A stretch of 64,000 bases of DNA, from assembly GCA_023548195.1 (NCBI GenBank), contig JAJHZJ010000252.1:3538147-3602146 (forward strand). Direction: 5' to 3'. Position 1 is the stretch's first letter; each line of letters starts with the position of its first letter. The notes under the pieces are model-generated. The model was not told the origin of the DNA, searched no databases, and was given only the letters and a program-made list of their open reading frames with translations. Shown in pieces: positions 21,445 through 32,894 of this stretch. This stretch comes from Bettongia penicillata ogilbyi. Its lineage: Eukaryota > Chordata > Mammalia > Diprotodontia > Potoroidae. A program made the position numbers and the translations under genes.

Positions 21445-22640
21445 TCAGTCAATAAGCATTTATTAAGGACTTACCACGTACTAGGCACTATGATAAGCAT
21501 GAGATACGAAGAAAGGCAAAAGACAGATCCTGCTCACAAGGAGTTTACCGTCTGATTAGGGGGACCAGAAGTAAACAATTGCGTACATACAAGATGTATA
21601 CAAGGTAAATTGGAAGGAATCAGCATTAGCAGAGGGAATATAAAGCATTAAGGCATACTGGGAAAGGTTTCTTGCAAAAGGCAGGATTTAAGCAGATTTG
21701 ACAGAAGCCAGAAGATGGAGGTGAGGAAAGAAAACATTTCAGGCAAAAAGGAAAATCAGTGAAAACACTCGACGTTGGTAGGTGTAGTTTCTTGTGTTAG
21801 CAAGAAGGTCAACCAGTATAACTGGATGAAAGACTAGGCAGAGAGAAGTAAGGTGTAAAATGACTAGAAAGATTGGAGAGTGCCAGGTTATGAAAGATTT
21901 TAGGTATAAAACAGGAATTTTATATTCATTCCTGAAGTTAATAGGGAGCCACTCTAGTTTATTGAGTGTGGAGAGGGGTGACAGAGTTGGAATTGTCCTT
22001 TAAGAAAGTCACTTTAGCAACTGAATGGAAGATGGGACTATATAGACAGACTTGAAGCAGGGAGACCAATCAATAAGCAATGGAAATAGTCTAGTCCAAA
22101 AGTACACCAGGGTAGTTGCTGTGTTAGAGGAAAGAAGGGGGCATCTAGGAGAGGTGTCCTGAAGGGAGAATACTCAGATTTTGACAATAGATTAGAAATA
22201 GAGAGTGAAATAGAGTAAGAGATCGAGGAGGACACATACATTGCAAACCTGGTTGACTAGGAGGATGCTGTTGATAGTAATAAGAAAGTGATGAGGAAGA
22301 GTTGAAGCATTTGGGGAGAGAAGATCGTAAGTTCAATTAGAATATGTTGAGTTTAAGATGAATATATGACAAGATTTTCAAAAGATGATTAGAGATGGAA
22401 GATTGGAAGTTAGGAGAGATATGAGGGCTGGATAAAGATAGGAAATTATCTGCATAAAACTGATCATTGAATCCACAAGATGTATGATATGACCAGGGGA
22501 TATGGAATAGAGGAAAAAGGGAAGAGGGTTAGATAGCACCTTAGAGAATAGTGACAGATAGCAGGCTTAGCCTGGATAAAAATACAACAAGGAAGCAGTG
22601 ATCTGGCAGGTAGGAGGAAAACCAGGGGAGAGCAGTATCA
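21445..22640 (-). mobile_element. L2 LINE, long antisense copy
   Basis: Runs from the 3' end ('aataagcatttattaagg', 'gcactatgataagcatgagatacgaagaaaggcaaaagac') into the antisense ORF2: 'tcctgaagttaatagggagccactctagtttattgag', 'gaagcagggagaccaat', 'agaatatgttgagtttaagatgaatatatgacaag', 'ggttagatagcaccttagagaatag'. This is the antisense of the RT C-terminal half. Heavily mutated. Confidence 0.82.
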
Positions 22641-22744
22641 CAAAAACCTAGATAGAAGACAATATCAAGGAAAAGAAGGTGACCTGATATTAAAAGATTC
22701 AGAGAGGATTATTATACTATGAGAATTTTTAAACATAAATGAGT

Positions 22745-23945
22745 ACTGCAGTTTAATGTTTTTGTATATATTGATACTGTAATGTGATTTTCAAATTTTT
22801 GTTTTTAATGTGTTTAATTATTCTAATAGCTTTCCTCATAATGAAATATCCTTGCATTTCTGGAATAAATCCAACTTGGACATATTGAATAAGTTTTTGG
22901 AGGAGTATATACAGCTATCATTTTTTGTTGATATTTTAAAAGATATGTTTGTATCAATATTGACTAGTGAAATTTAATGATAGTTTTCTTTCTCTACTTT
23001 ATCTCTCCCTCATTTTTGCATCAAGACCATATTTGTCTCTAGTAGGAATTTGCTAGTGTTTTCTCTCTCTATTTTTATAAAAGTTTATAGGGTAAAGGGA
23101 TTCTTCATTCTTTAAATGTTCAATACTTGTAAATCTTACTGGTCAGGAGTTTTCCTGTGATGGTTCATTTTCCCTGTGAGATTAGTAGGTTTATATTTTC
23201 TATTTCCTTTTTGTCAACTGAGTACTTTATATTTTTATAAATCTTCATCTATTATATATTTTGTAGGCATATAATTTAGCATAGTCTTCTTGAAATACTT
23301 GCATATTCTTGAATTCCTCTTATTCATTTTTGATCTTGATAATTTGCTGTTCCCCTCTCTTAAAAAATGGTTTAGCTAATGGTTTACCATTTTTTCATCA
23401 TAAAACTTGATTTTTTGCTTTATTTTAGACTTTAATAGTCTTTTTGTTCTTTATTTTGTTGCTTGCTCCTTTGATTTCCACAATTTATTCTTTTGTGTAT
23501 CTTTTTTAATCATTGACTTGACTGTTTTCTACATTTTACAAAAATGAATGGTTGATTCATTACCCGCTCTTTTGCTATTTATAAATTTTCCTTTAAATGC
23601 TGCTTTAGCTGCATCCCATTAACTTTGATATGTTATTTCATTATTATCATTCTCATTGCTATCATTTATTATTTCTATTTTGATATACTATTTAGGATAT
23701 CACTTTTACTCTCCATTGATCTGTATATTTTGTTCATTTTTTTCATATTGATCATAATGTTATTATCTTTACATAAAAAGACAATATATTTCTCTTGAAA
23801 TATATTGTATTTTGAAATATATTATATTTCAATTTATATTTCTGTCTTTTTATATTCATGAGTTCATTATGCCCTAACATAGGATCAATCTTTGCAAAGG
23901 TGCCACAGAGTGCTAAAAATAAGTATCCTCTTTAAGATGACCATT
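22745..23945 (-). mobile_element. L1 LINE ORF2 fragment, antisense, old
   Basis: T-rich sequence follows the order of an antisense L1 ORF2: 'ttgcatttctggaataaatccaacttgga' (22852), 'tggtcaggagttttcctgtgatggttc' region (23140), 'ttccacaatttattc', 'ataaattttcctttaaatgctgctttagctgcatcccattaac' (23580) and 'tcaatctttgcaaaggtgccacagagtgctaaaaataagtatcc' (23885). These correspond to the RT domain running back towards the endonuclease linker. Not coding today. Confidence 0.78.
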
Positions 23946-25321
23946 CAATGATTGTTCTTTGGCATGCTAAGGGATTGGGGTGTCTTTCTTTCCTTGCAAT
24001 TATCCCCACTGGCTATGTTTCCCCTATTGTTAGGGGCCTGTTACTAAGAGTCCATCTCCATTTAACCACTTGACATAGGGTTATTTAGTTCAAAGATAAT
24101 AGCAAGAACAGAATATGAGTATTTTCCCCTAGTACTTCTAGGGCATCCTCTTTCCTATACTACCTCAGACTCTAAGAATAAAGGCTGAAACTTTTGCTCA
24201 GTTCTGACACAGAATTAGTTCCATCAAAAGTTCAGATACAAAAATGGCATTGATGCTGGATGAATACTTACTTCAGCTTTCATTAACTTGAGTGGAGAAG
24301 GATGGTACATCAAAAGGGCTCCTGTAGACACTGATACTGAATTGACTCCAAAGCCAGATCTAGATTCTGATTACCCAATTTCTGTCGACAAAAACAAACA
24401 GGCCAAAGACTGAGACCAGTTTTTCAGGAAGCCTGCATAGCCCCAGAGGAGAAGAAGGTCATTTGACTTACTTTTTGGTCTCTCATCTGACACCATGAGA
24501 GGACGAGTCACTGAACTCTCTCTAGACTCAAATGAAATAGAGAAAAAGTACTTGAATCTAACAGACCTTTTCGATACCTCTAGAGCCAAAGAGCCTTTCC
24601 TTCACCATATGGATATCTAAGCAGAACCAATATCTCCAAAGCATTTTTCATGCACATCATCATGATTCTCCTAGAAGCCATCTCCCCACCATCCTCCATA
24701 TAAAGAGCTTACGTCAGCTCAACAAGCAAATGAAGTCTGCACATGGACCAAATCCCCATTTTCCACAAAAAGATTTCTATAAAATTCCAGGAAGCACATA
24801 GCATTGATGCCAAAGATTTTACTATTATAGATGCAAGTTTTGAAATAGTTTTGTCTTCCTCATGCTATATTGGGAGATTAGTGGGAATTGAGGGGTATTT
24901 GATTTATAAATCCCATGAATCTTGTGAGAGGTTTCATCTATTTGTGTATGAGGGCAGAAAGTGAAACCACTACTTGCTTCTGTCCCCTTTTGTATTTGTG
25001 GTGTATCTGCATTGTAATTAAATGTTTTTACTGTTAGATTGTAACAGCAAAGAGCTGTATCTCTTACAGGGTTTGGTAACAGAAAGTGTTGTATCAAATG
25101 GGAGTGTAGGCTATGATTTACATAACGGATCAATTGCAACAGTCATATTACATATGAGAAAACTCACAAAAGATTGATTTCAAAACCAAGGTCCTCAGAG
25201 ATTTCAGGAATTCCTATTATGGATTTCCTTGACGTAACTACATAGGAACAATTCCATTGATGGTGATATGTTACAACTATTTATACCGATCATGAGTGTT
25301 TTCACTGGGAGGAAGGGAAAA
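23946..25321. other. unassigned stretch containing a coding-like segment
   Basis: No interspersed repeat that I can name. The centre (24276-24782) looks like worn coding sequence, and 24960-25110 is AT-rich and 3'UTR-like ('attgtaattaaatgttttt'). Together they could be a processed pseudogene of unknown parent, but no poly-A tail or flanking duplication is evident. Confidence 0.3.
24276..24782 (+). pseudogene. unidentified coding-like segment, possible processed pseudogene
   Basis: One frame of about 169 codons has five in-frame stops, one of them ('gac tga') possibly a decayed CGA. The stop-free middle (about 24435-24617) reads a charged, mixed-composition stretch including 'RGRVTELSLDSNEIEKKYLN' and looks more protein-like than the T-rich LINE frames nearby. 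The family is not recognised. By chance about nine stops would be expected at this base composition, so support is weak. It could also be part of an unrecognised repeat. Confidence 0.2.
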
Positions 25322-25565
25322 AGCATTTATTAATTGAGTGCTTAATAAGCACTCCATGAAATATTTTGCAAATACTATCTCGTTGGGCACTCAGAAGACT
25401 CCTGGGAGGTAGGAGGTAACCCTCATTTTACTGATGAGGAAACTGAGGCAAACAGAAGTTAAGTGACATGCCCAGGATTGCACAGCTAGTAAGTGTCTGA
25501 AGCCAGATAGGAATTCAGGTTTTCCTGACTCGAGGCCCAATATTCTATCTCCCAACCACCAGTTG
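25322..25565 (-). repeat. CORE-SINE (MIR-like), antisense, full length
   Basis: 'agcatttattaattgagtgcttaataagc', 'attttgcaaatactatctcgttgggc', 'ttttactgatgaggaaactgaggcaaacagaagttaagtgac', 'cacagctagtaagtgtctgaagccag', 'ctgactcgaggcccaatattctatc'. Confidence 0.9.
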
Positions 25566-26924
25566 CTTCTATACTTCCAGTGTTTTTTGAGTGACTCACA
25601 ATTTTGAGTCTTTGGAGACTATAGTATTTTATGATTAAAAATCTTAAAGCATTACAAATAGAATATTAATGTTAATAGATGGGTTTTTGTTTCATCCAAT
25701 ACATCCAATAATTAGGTACCTTCCATGTTCCAGACACTGTGCAAGGTGATAGCTATAAAATGAAAACAATAGGAGTAGACCTGGATTTTTGATGACGGTG
25801 AAATTTCAGATAATCTGTCATTTTCTCTTTCAGAACCTTTCTTTCTCAGAAAGATTCTTCATGGGGTGTTTTAAATTCTGTAGCCCTGTTGTCTGTTTTC
25901 TTTATTCCTATGGTAAAAGTTTTGTTTTCCAACCTAATTTCCAATTTTCATGTCTTCTTTTAAAAATTTTATCAGTCAGTTGAACCATTCGATAGTTTCT
26001 TGTTGTTCTGCATCTTTAGGGAATTCATAGAATTTTCTGTTTGCAACAGAAATTTGGGATTCATTTTCCATCGTATTTGTTCAAGATAGTGTTATTTAAA
26101 ATGTTTACTCATTTTTTATTTCTGCCTTGGTGAATCTGTGGATTTTTCCCCTTGGGAGCTAGCCTTCCTTTACCCAATCTTTCTTCCTAGAACATTTTGG
26201 CTTTCAACCTTCTTCTTGTATTCCCAGTAGATTGTCTCTGATTTCTTTCCTCCCTCTACAACTTTTTCCTTTCCCACTATTGCACAGATCAATTCCTACT
26301 CTTTCCACTCATATTTGTCTTGTGTACTCAGCTTTCTCAAATCGGGGAGAAGGGGTGTCAGGACCAGCTGGCTCCCTGCCCAGAGTAAGCTCTGCAGGAG
26401 AAGACTGATTGACCCCAGCCATGTTCCTAGCTTTCTTTTCCTTGGGCATGGAAATTCTATTCCCCCTCACCTGCCATGGCTAACTTGCTATGAGTTTCCC
26501 TTTCTTTTTCTCCCTTACTCTAGTTGTTCTTCCTTTCACTTGAGTGCCTCAACAAAGTAATAGTAGATAACTGAAGGACTTTGGAGCATTAGAAGCCCAT
26601 TACGCTGTGCTCTGGGGGCAGCCTCATGCATTTGGTCCTTAGGATCTCTTCCCTAAAGGGAGGTCTCTACCCAGCATCGCATGACAGCCACAGAGGCACA
26701 GAATGTGACAGCTTCAAGGCAGTCAAGGGCCACCTGGTACAACAATATTTTTGGACTCTACTTTAGTTACTCTGCATCTGATGCAGAATTCCTTTTTTGT
26801 TATTTAGTCTGGGGAGTTTATAGGAAACAGCTACCCTACCATCTCATTGGTTATATGATCTGTTAATGGCTTGTTTTTGTTGCAAGGTAAGATTCTTTGA
26901 AGAGGAATGGGGGAGGGGGGAGTA
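25566..26924. other. unassigned T-rich DNA; small L2 3' piece at 25690-25770
   Basis: 'attaggtaccttccatgttccagacactgtgcaaggtgatag' is an antisense L2-type end. 25800-26110 is T-rich and may be very old antisense LINE coding sequence. 26160-26900 has no assignment. Confidence 0.35.
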
Positions 26925-27335
26925 TTTACATAGCATTTACCATGTGCCAGTAATTTTACAACTGTTGTCTCATTTGATCTCACTTGATATACCTACCCCC
27001 ATTTTGCAATTGAGGAAATTGAGGCAAACAAAGGTTAAGTGGCTTGTTCTGAGTTACACAGAAATAATAATAATAGCTAACAATTTTATAGTGCTTGCTG
27101 TGTGCCAGGCATTGTGCTGAACACTTTACAATTATCATCTCATTTGATTCTGGGAGAAAAACTCTGGGAGGTAGCTATGATTTTTATCCCTATTTTACAG
27201 ATGAGGGAACTGAGGCAAATAGAGGTGATGGACTTGCCCAAGGTCATAAAGCTAGTAAATACTCAGGGCTGGATTTGAACTCAGATCTTTCTCATTCTAA
27301 GCCTAGTGCTTCATCCATTGTTAGCTAACTGCCCG
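26925..27335 (-). repeat. two head-to-tail MIR-type SINEs, antisense
   Basis: First copy 26925-27062: 'atagcatttaccatgtgccagtaattttac', 'ttgcaattgaggaaattgaggcaaacaaaggttaag', cut off after 'gagttacacag'. Second copy 27063-27335: 'aataataatagctaacaattttatagtgcttgctgtgtgccaggcattgtgctgaac' through 'cagatgagggaactgaggcaaatag' to 'gttagctaactgcc'. The second begins exactly where the first stops. Confidence 0.88.
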
Positions 27336-27434
27336 AAAGGAGAATATAATATATAAATGATGTCAACCAAGAAAAAATTTCTTAAGCAAAAAAAAAAAAA
27401 AAAAGTTTGTTCAGGACACAAGACCCCTTAAAAT

Positions 27435-27730
27435 TGAGGTTAAATTTAAGACTGAGGTTGCTTTTTTGGTTACCATGTTATACTGTTTATTCATACTGAG
27501 TTGTATGCCATTAACTACTCTCTCCCCTCCACTTCTTTTTCACAAGAAATCTCACCATGCCTCTCTGATCTTGTGTAGTTGATTATCTGAAAAACGATTT
27601 AGGATTTTTAAATTTATCCTCATGAAATTTTGTCTTATTTGATTACAATCTATTGCTGTAGCCTGTCAAGATCTACTAGAACTCTCTCTCATTCAAATAT
27701 GTCTTCAATGCTGCATATGTGATCTCCTAA
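27435..27730 (-). mobile_element. CR1/L3-type LINE fragment, antisense
   Basis: 'gttgcttttttggttaccatg', 'tgtttattcatactgag', 'ttgtgtagttgattatctg', 'tttaaatttatcctcatgaaattttgtcttatttgattacaatc', 'gctgtagcctgtcaagatctactagaactctctc' follow the antisense CR1/L3 RT-to-3' region. It ends about 100 bases before the L1-type copy at 27830. Confidence 0.75.
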
Positions 27731-28429
27731 AAGTAACTACTTCCTCCAACAATGCAGATTACAAGCCACCCAAGACTTTGATCCTATGTGACTATTGTTT
27801 ATGTCTCCCCATAACTTCTTAAAGAAAAGATGGGGGAGTGGAGCCAAGATGGCAGAGTAGAAAGACACATCTACTCTACCACTTCCCCCACAGCACACAA
27901 AATACAAGTGAAAAATGACGCTCCACAAATTCTAGAGCAGTAGAAGTCACAGAACAATAGAATGAAAAAGGTTTCCAGCCAAAGGTAACCTGGAAGGCTT
28001 ACAGGAAATGTCTATCTCATGGGATGCTGAGCAGAGCAGAACCCAGCCCTGGCCATGCAGCACGGGGAGGAACAGGACCTGAACAGACCTCTGGGGCAGA
28101 ATTCCCAGTAGGGAGGGTCCCAGATCCCTCAACCCACAAATGACAAGGAAAACTCCAAGGGTCAGTGTGGAAGGGCTTTCCCATCTGGGAGAGAGTGGAA
28201 AGGTGTCCCCCCAGCACTGGCCATAGGAAGCAGCAGCAGCGGGTGATGGGTGTCAACAGTGGCCATGGAAGTAGCGTGGGTCCATTGTCCAGGCAGTTTA
28301 GCTTAAAGTCCCTTGGGGAACTAAGCAGCTGATCTGAATCTCAGCCTCCAGCATGTTACTGGGGCGAGGAGGAGCACTGGGACCCTCTCCTTGGCAAAGG
28401 TTTCAGAAATCAAGTAACTGGCTGGGAAA

Positions 28430-29438
28430 ATGCCCAAAATGGGAAAAATATAAGACCATAAAAGGTTACTTTCTTGGTGAACAGGTGTCTCCTCCCATCC
28501 TTTCAGATGAGGAAGAACAAGGCATACTGTCAAAGGAAGTCAAGGCTTCTGCCTCCAGTACCTCTGAAGTGAAATGGTTCCAGACCATAGAAGAGCTTGA
28601 AAAGTGAGTCAGTAGCTTGAAAAAGGAGAACCAAAAAAAAATACTAAGGAAAATAACATCTTTAACAAGAGGCTAACTCAATTGGAAAAAGAGGTCCAAA
28701 AAGCCAATGAGAAGAAGGAGGCTTTAAAAAGCAGAATTAGTCAAATGGAAAACAAGGTTCAAAAGCTCACTGAACAAAACAGTTCTTTAAAGGAGATAAT
28801 CAAGTTCAGGGAAGTTAATGACTATGAGAAAAACCAAGAAGTTAGAAAACAAAACCAAAAGTTTGAAAAAATAGAAGATAATGTGAAACATCTCTTTGGA
28901 AAAACAATTCACCTGGAAAATAGATCCAGGAGAGACAATTTAAAAATTATGGGACTACCTGAAAGCCATGATCACAAAAATAAACCTAGACATTATTTTT
29001 CATGAAATTATCATGGAAAACTGCCCTGATATTCTAGAAACAGAGGGCAAAATAAATATTGAAAGAATCCACCAATCACCTCCTGAAAGAGACCTGAAAA
29101 GAGAAACTCCTAGGAATATTGTGGCCAAATTTAAGAGTTCCCAGATCAAGGAGAAAATATTGCAAGCAGCTAAAAAGAAACAATTCCAGTATTGTGAAAA
29201 TACAATCAGGATAACACAGGATCTGGCAGCTTATATATTAAGGAATTGAAGGACTTGGGATAGGATATTCCAGAAGTCAAAAGAACAAGGATTAAAACCA
29301 AGAATCACTTACCCAACAAAACTTCAAGGGTATAAATGGTCATTCAATGATATAGAGGACTTTCAAGCATTCATGATGAAAAGACCAGAACTGAATAGAA
29401 AATTTGACTTTCAAACACAAGAATCAAGAGAAGCATGA
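28430..29438 (+). pseudogene. L1/HAL1 ORF1 (RNA-binding chaperone), decayed
   Basis: ORF1 proteins of L1-type elements coat element RNA as coiled-coil trimers. A likely start is the ATG at 28430 (MPKMGK...). Residues from 28682 show heptad-rich coiled coil ('QMENKVQKLTEQNSSLKEI'), then the RRM landmark 'LENRSRRDNLKIMGLPES' (about 28912-28965). The reading shifts frame near 28968-29005 into the C-terminal domain ('TPRNIVAKFKSSQIKEKIL', 'IRITQDLAAYIL'). A TGA at 29247-29249 interrupts the conserved '..RDWG.IF' position where Arg is usual, consistent with CGA to TGA decay. The same frame then continues ('KPRITYPTKL') to TGA at 29436-29438. An early stop near 28451 also breaks the N-terminus. Not functional. 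Confidence 0.88.
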
Positions 29439-29560
29439 AAAGGTAAACAGGAAAGAGATATCATATAGGACTTTCTAAAACTGAACTGTTTACATTCCTA
29501 CATGGAAAGACAATATTTGTAACTCTTGAGACTTCTCTCAGCATTTGGGTAGGTGGAGGG

Positions 29561-29563
<3 letters not shown>

Positions 29564-29608
<45 letters not shown>

Positions 29609-29609
29609 G
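29564..29609. repeat. (CA)n microsatellite within the L1/HAL1 3' region
   Basis: About 22 CA units with one CG-containing interruption near the end. Confidence 0.95.
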
Positions 29610-29900
29610 ATTATAGATTGAGTTGAATCAGAAGAGATGATATCCACAAAAAATAAAATAAAATTAAGGGGTGAAAGAGGAAAATACTGGGAGGAGAAAA
29701 GCAGAAATGGAATGGGGCAGGCTATAACTCATAAAAGAGATAAGAAAAATCTTGTTCAATGGAGGAGAAAAGGGAGAAGGTGAGAGGGGAAAAGTGAAGC
29801 TTACTCTCTTCATATATGGCTTAAGGAATAACATGCTCACTAAATTTGGTATGAAAATCTTACACTACAGGAAAGTAGGGGAGAAAGGGACTGAGTGATC

Positions 29901-30336
29901 TTTTCTGGAAGTTTTAATAGCGTTTTCATAATTGATGTAAATTGTCATCTGCCAACAAGTACATCTGGAAAACCTTGTCATTCATTTGGGATACCTCTGT
30001 CACTGACCATCTTCCATGATACTGGAAATATCATTAGTGAGTCTGTTTCTTCATTTTATGCCTTAGGGTTACCAAGGAGAATGTCATGAAATCAACTTAT
30101 TATCTCTGTTGGTATAACTTCCAAAGTCCCTTTAATGATTTTGACATATACATGGGAGATATCTTATTGAAGGAAATAATTTCAAGCTACATTTCGCTCT
30201 ACTAATTCAAAATAATTTTCTTATTAGCCAACTAACAACAAACATTTTGGAATTTTGCTTTCCCTGTACCTTTATCCAATTATGTGACTATGGACAATCA
30301 GTCAGCTCGTAAGTGTTGTAAAAACTGAAAAAGTTT
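29901..30336. other. unassigned DNA after the L1/HAL1 copy
   Basis: AT-rich; no repeat that I can name. The CR1/L3 at 27435-27730 does not obviously resume here, so the L1/HAL1 copy is next to it rather than clearly inside it. Confidence 0.35.
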
Positions 30337-30592
30337 CGGGCAGCTAGGTAATGCAGTAGCTAGAGTGCTAGACCTAGAGAGTCAAGAAGACTCATCTTCC
30401 TGAGTCCAAATCTGTCAGATATGTATTAGCTGTGTAACCCTGGGCAAGTTACTTAATCCTGTTTGCCTTAGTTTCCTCATCTGTAAAATGAGCTGGAGAA
30501 GGAAATAGCAGCTACTCCAGTTTGTTTGCCAAGAAAGCTCCAAATGAGGTCTCAAAGAGTCAGAGACAACTGAGAAACAACCAAAAATATTT
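30337..30592 (+). repeat. marsupial CORE-SINE, full length
   Basis: 'gggcagctaggtaatgcagtagctagagtgct', 'gtgtaaccctgggcaagttacttaatcctg', 'taaaatgagctggagaaggaaat', 'gagtcagagacaactgagaaacaac'. Both family ends are present. Confidence 0.93.
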
Positions 30593-31660
30593 CATGGAAC
30601 TTTACATGGGATCAATTTGATCAGTTCTCTTACCCTTAGGTTCCTTGACTGAGGGTTAGATGTCTCTTCAAATAAGTGAATTGTGACCCAGAGTCCTGAA
30701 TTAGAAATGGAAAAGGAAATACACATACATATGCCACAACTTTTCTGTTCAAAAGATATTTTATTAAGGGATATTTTTTTTTACAGATGGATGGAAATGA
30801 GAATGGGATACTAGGGCTCTTTAAATCTTCATCCTGACTGGGATGATAAGTGACAGTTCCCCCAAAGGGAGGCAAAGATATCATAGCTCCCAGGATGGCT
30901 CCCAAATTTCTCTTTTCTGACATGTTAGGGATACTCTATACTTTTTGAGGTTTCAATTAGTGGGGAGCAGGGTATTAAGGTAGTCACTTAACCTTATGTG
31001 GAATAAAGGGGGTTGGATTTCCAAGGTCCCTTCCAACTCAAAATCTATGATCCTGTGTTCTTCTCCCTCAGGTTCCAGAGCACAGTGACTGGTTGAAGAC
31101 AATGGAGGTATGAGTTTGGAGTATTCCAAAAATTATTCAAGGTTAGCTAACAAACAGAACATAATGAGGTTTTCTCTACAGTCCCAGGTGCTATTTGGCT
31201 GCTTGAAGTCAGGAGGTTACCTATCAAAATGGTGTTTATTGGGAAAATAGGGGGAGATTGTATTGTCTGGTTTTTAAGGGCAAAAGCAAAAAAAAGCGAA
31301 AAACAATCTGCATTGGCATTTATTAGCCAATTGAGATGGGCATGAATCTTCCTAGGAACTTTTGTCTCTTAAATCATTTACTGGTGATTCAGAGTAGAGG
31401 TGGCAAACACCATTATGTAGACCACAACGCTCAAGTGGAGTCAGAACCAGAATAAAATGTAATTGGGAAAGGTTTAATAAAAGAAATATACATTAAAGTA
31501 TAGATAATATTACATTTTTAAACTAAGTCAATATATAGCCTGCAGGGATTATGTAGTTTAGTGGCCTACATTTCTACTTGAATTTCACACCATTGATTCA
31601 GAATATCAATAGATTAATATTGCTAGCTAGTATAAAAATGGGATGATGGTTACCACTGTC
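30593..31660. other. unassigned DNA; L3/MIR tail at 30975-31062
   Basis: 'cacttaaccttatgtggaataaagggggttggatttccaaggtcccttccaactcaaaatctatgatcctg' (seen in pieces) is the L3/MIR-like end 'ggttggactagatgacctctaaggtcccttccaactc'. The rest is unassigned. Confidence 0.5.
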
Positions 31661-32265
31661 TGCTTCCTTTTTTTTTTAAAAAAAATAATATATTTATTTT
31701 TAGTTTTCAACATTCACTTCTATAAAATTTTGAGTTTCAAATTTTCTCCTCCTACCTCTCCTCCCAATACAGGGTACAATCTGATATTTATGCTCTATTT
31801 ATGCATTCAGTGAAACATATTTTCTCATTAGTTATTATGTAAAGAAGAATTAGAGCTAATGTAAGGAACTATAAGAAAGAAGAAACAAAACTAAACAAAA
31901 GGAAAGGAGGCAAATAGTATGTTTTCCATCTGCATTCAGACTCCAAAGTTCTTTCTGTGGATGCGGATAGCATTTTCTATCATGAGTCTTCTGGGGTTGT
32001 CTTAGATCCTTACATTACTGAGAAGGGCTAAGTCTTCTCAAAATCAGTCATCACACCATGGGGTTGTTGCTATGTACAGTGTTCTCCTGGTTCTTCCCAT
32101 TTCACTCAGTATCAGTTCATGTAGATCCAAGTTTTCTGAAGTCGTCGTGGTTATCATTTCTTACAGCATGATAATATTGCATTACTTTTATATACCATGT
32201 CTTGTTCAGTCTTTCCCCAATCGGTGAACATTTTTCAGTTCTTTGCTGTCTACTTCCTTTTCAAC
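31661..32265 (-). mobile_element. L1 LINE 3' end, antisense
   Basis: Begins with poly-T (31668-31679). It then runs in the order of the marsupial L1 3'UTR: 'ttttcaacattcacttctataaaattttgagtttcaaattttctcc', 'catctgcattcagactccaaagttctttctgtggatg', 'tatcatgagtcttctggggttgtcttagatcc', 'gttctcctggttcttcccatttcactcagtatcagttcatg', to 'caatcggtgaacatttttcag'. It matches 37850-38420 of the younger L1 but lacks ORF2: a 5'-truncated copy. Confidence 0.9.
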
Positions 32266-32394
32266 CACAATCTGTAGGTAACATGGTCACTGCAGAAGCA
32301 GAAGGGGGCTGACATATAACTTGGGACCATTTTGTAATTTTCTTTATTTAATAGGTTACTATGGCCAAAGGATGCACCACTAAATGGAAGTTAA

Positions 32395-32610
32395 TGTTTG
32401 TGTAATGGATTTGTTTACAAAGCCCTTTCACATACATTATCAAATTTCTTCTTCACAATATCCCTATGAGATAGGCAGAGAACACATTAATGTTTCCATT
32501 TTCAGGGGAGGAATCTTGGCTCTGAGAGATTATGAAGCTAGGTCCCAGTGCGAGCCAGTATGGGTTAGAGAACCCAAGTCTATTTTCCATTCCACCATGA
32601 GGATACCTAA
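32395..32610 (-). repeat. MIR-type SINE, antisense, diverged
   Basis: 'aaagccctttcacatacattatcaaatttcttcttcacaatatccctatgagataggcag', 'ttcaggggaggaatcttggctctgagagattatgaagctaggtc'. The MIR antisense order is kept. Confidence 0.75.
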
Positions 32611-32726
32611 TGAAAAGGTTTCAAAATCGTTGTACAGATAGGAGGAAATGGTCCTTTTGTGGACCAGTATGACTAGAAGTGGCTAGGTTCACACATTATT
32701 CAGTATCCCGAATTCAGAATGGAGGG

Positions 32727-32765
32727 TGATGATGATGATGATGATGATGATGTGTGTGTGTGTGT
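32727..32765. repeat. (GAT)n-(GT)n compound microsatellite
   Basis: About nine GAT units run directly into about eight GT units. Confidence 0.95.
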
Positions 32766-32894
32766 TGAAGGAGTGGGATAGGGTGAGGATAGGGAAGAAC
32801 CTGGGAAAATTAGAAAGATGTCAGTCATCTAGAACTTGGTGGGAATGGGCCAACATGTCACAAAAAATAGCTTGTTCTCAGAACTGCATTGTTA

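Larger units (their letters stand above)
27830..29900 (+). mobile_element. L1/half-L1 (HAL1-like) copy with ORF1 and no ORF2
   Basis: Starts with the L1-family 5' end 'gtggagccaagatggcagag' (27838), followed by a ~600-base GC-richer 5'UTR and a decayed ORF1 (28430-29438). After ORF1 comes A/G-rich non-coding sequence with 'actgtttacattcctacatggaaagacaat' (29486), a (CA)n tract and 'aggaaagtaggggagaaaggg' (29869). No endonuclease or reverse transcriptase sequence is visible downstream. This fits the half-L1 (HAL1) architecture known in marsupials, or an L1 truncated after the inter-ORF region. Target duplications were not identified. Confidence 0.82.

Noticed and set aside
28682..29249. A host coiled-coil gene
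   Set aside because: The coiled coil followed by the 'LENRSRRDNL' and C-terminal motifs is diagnostic of L1-type ORF1, and the L1 5' end lies upstream.
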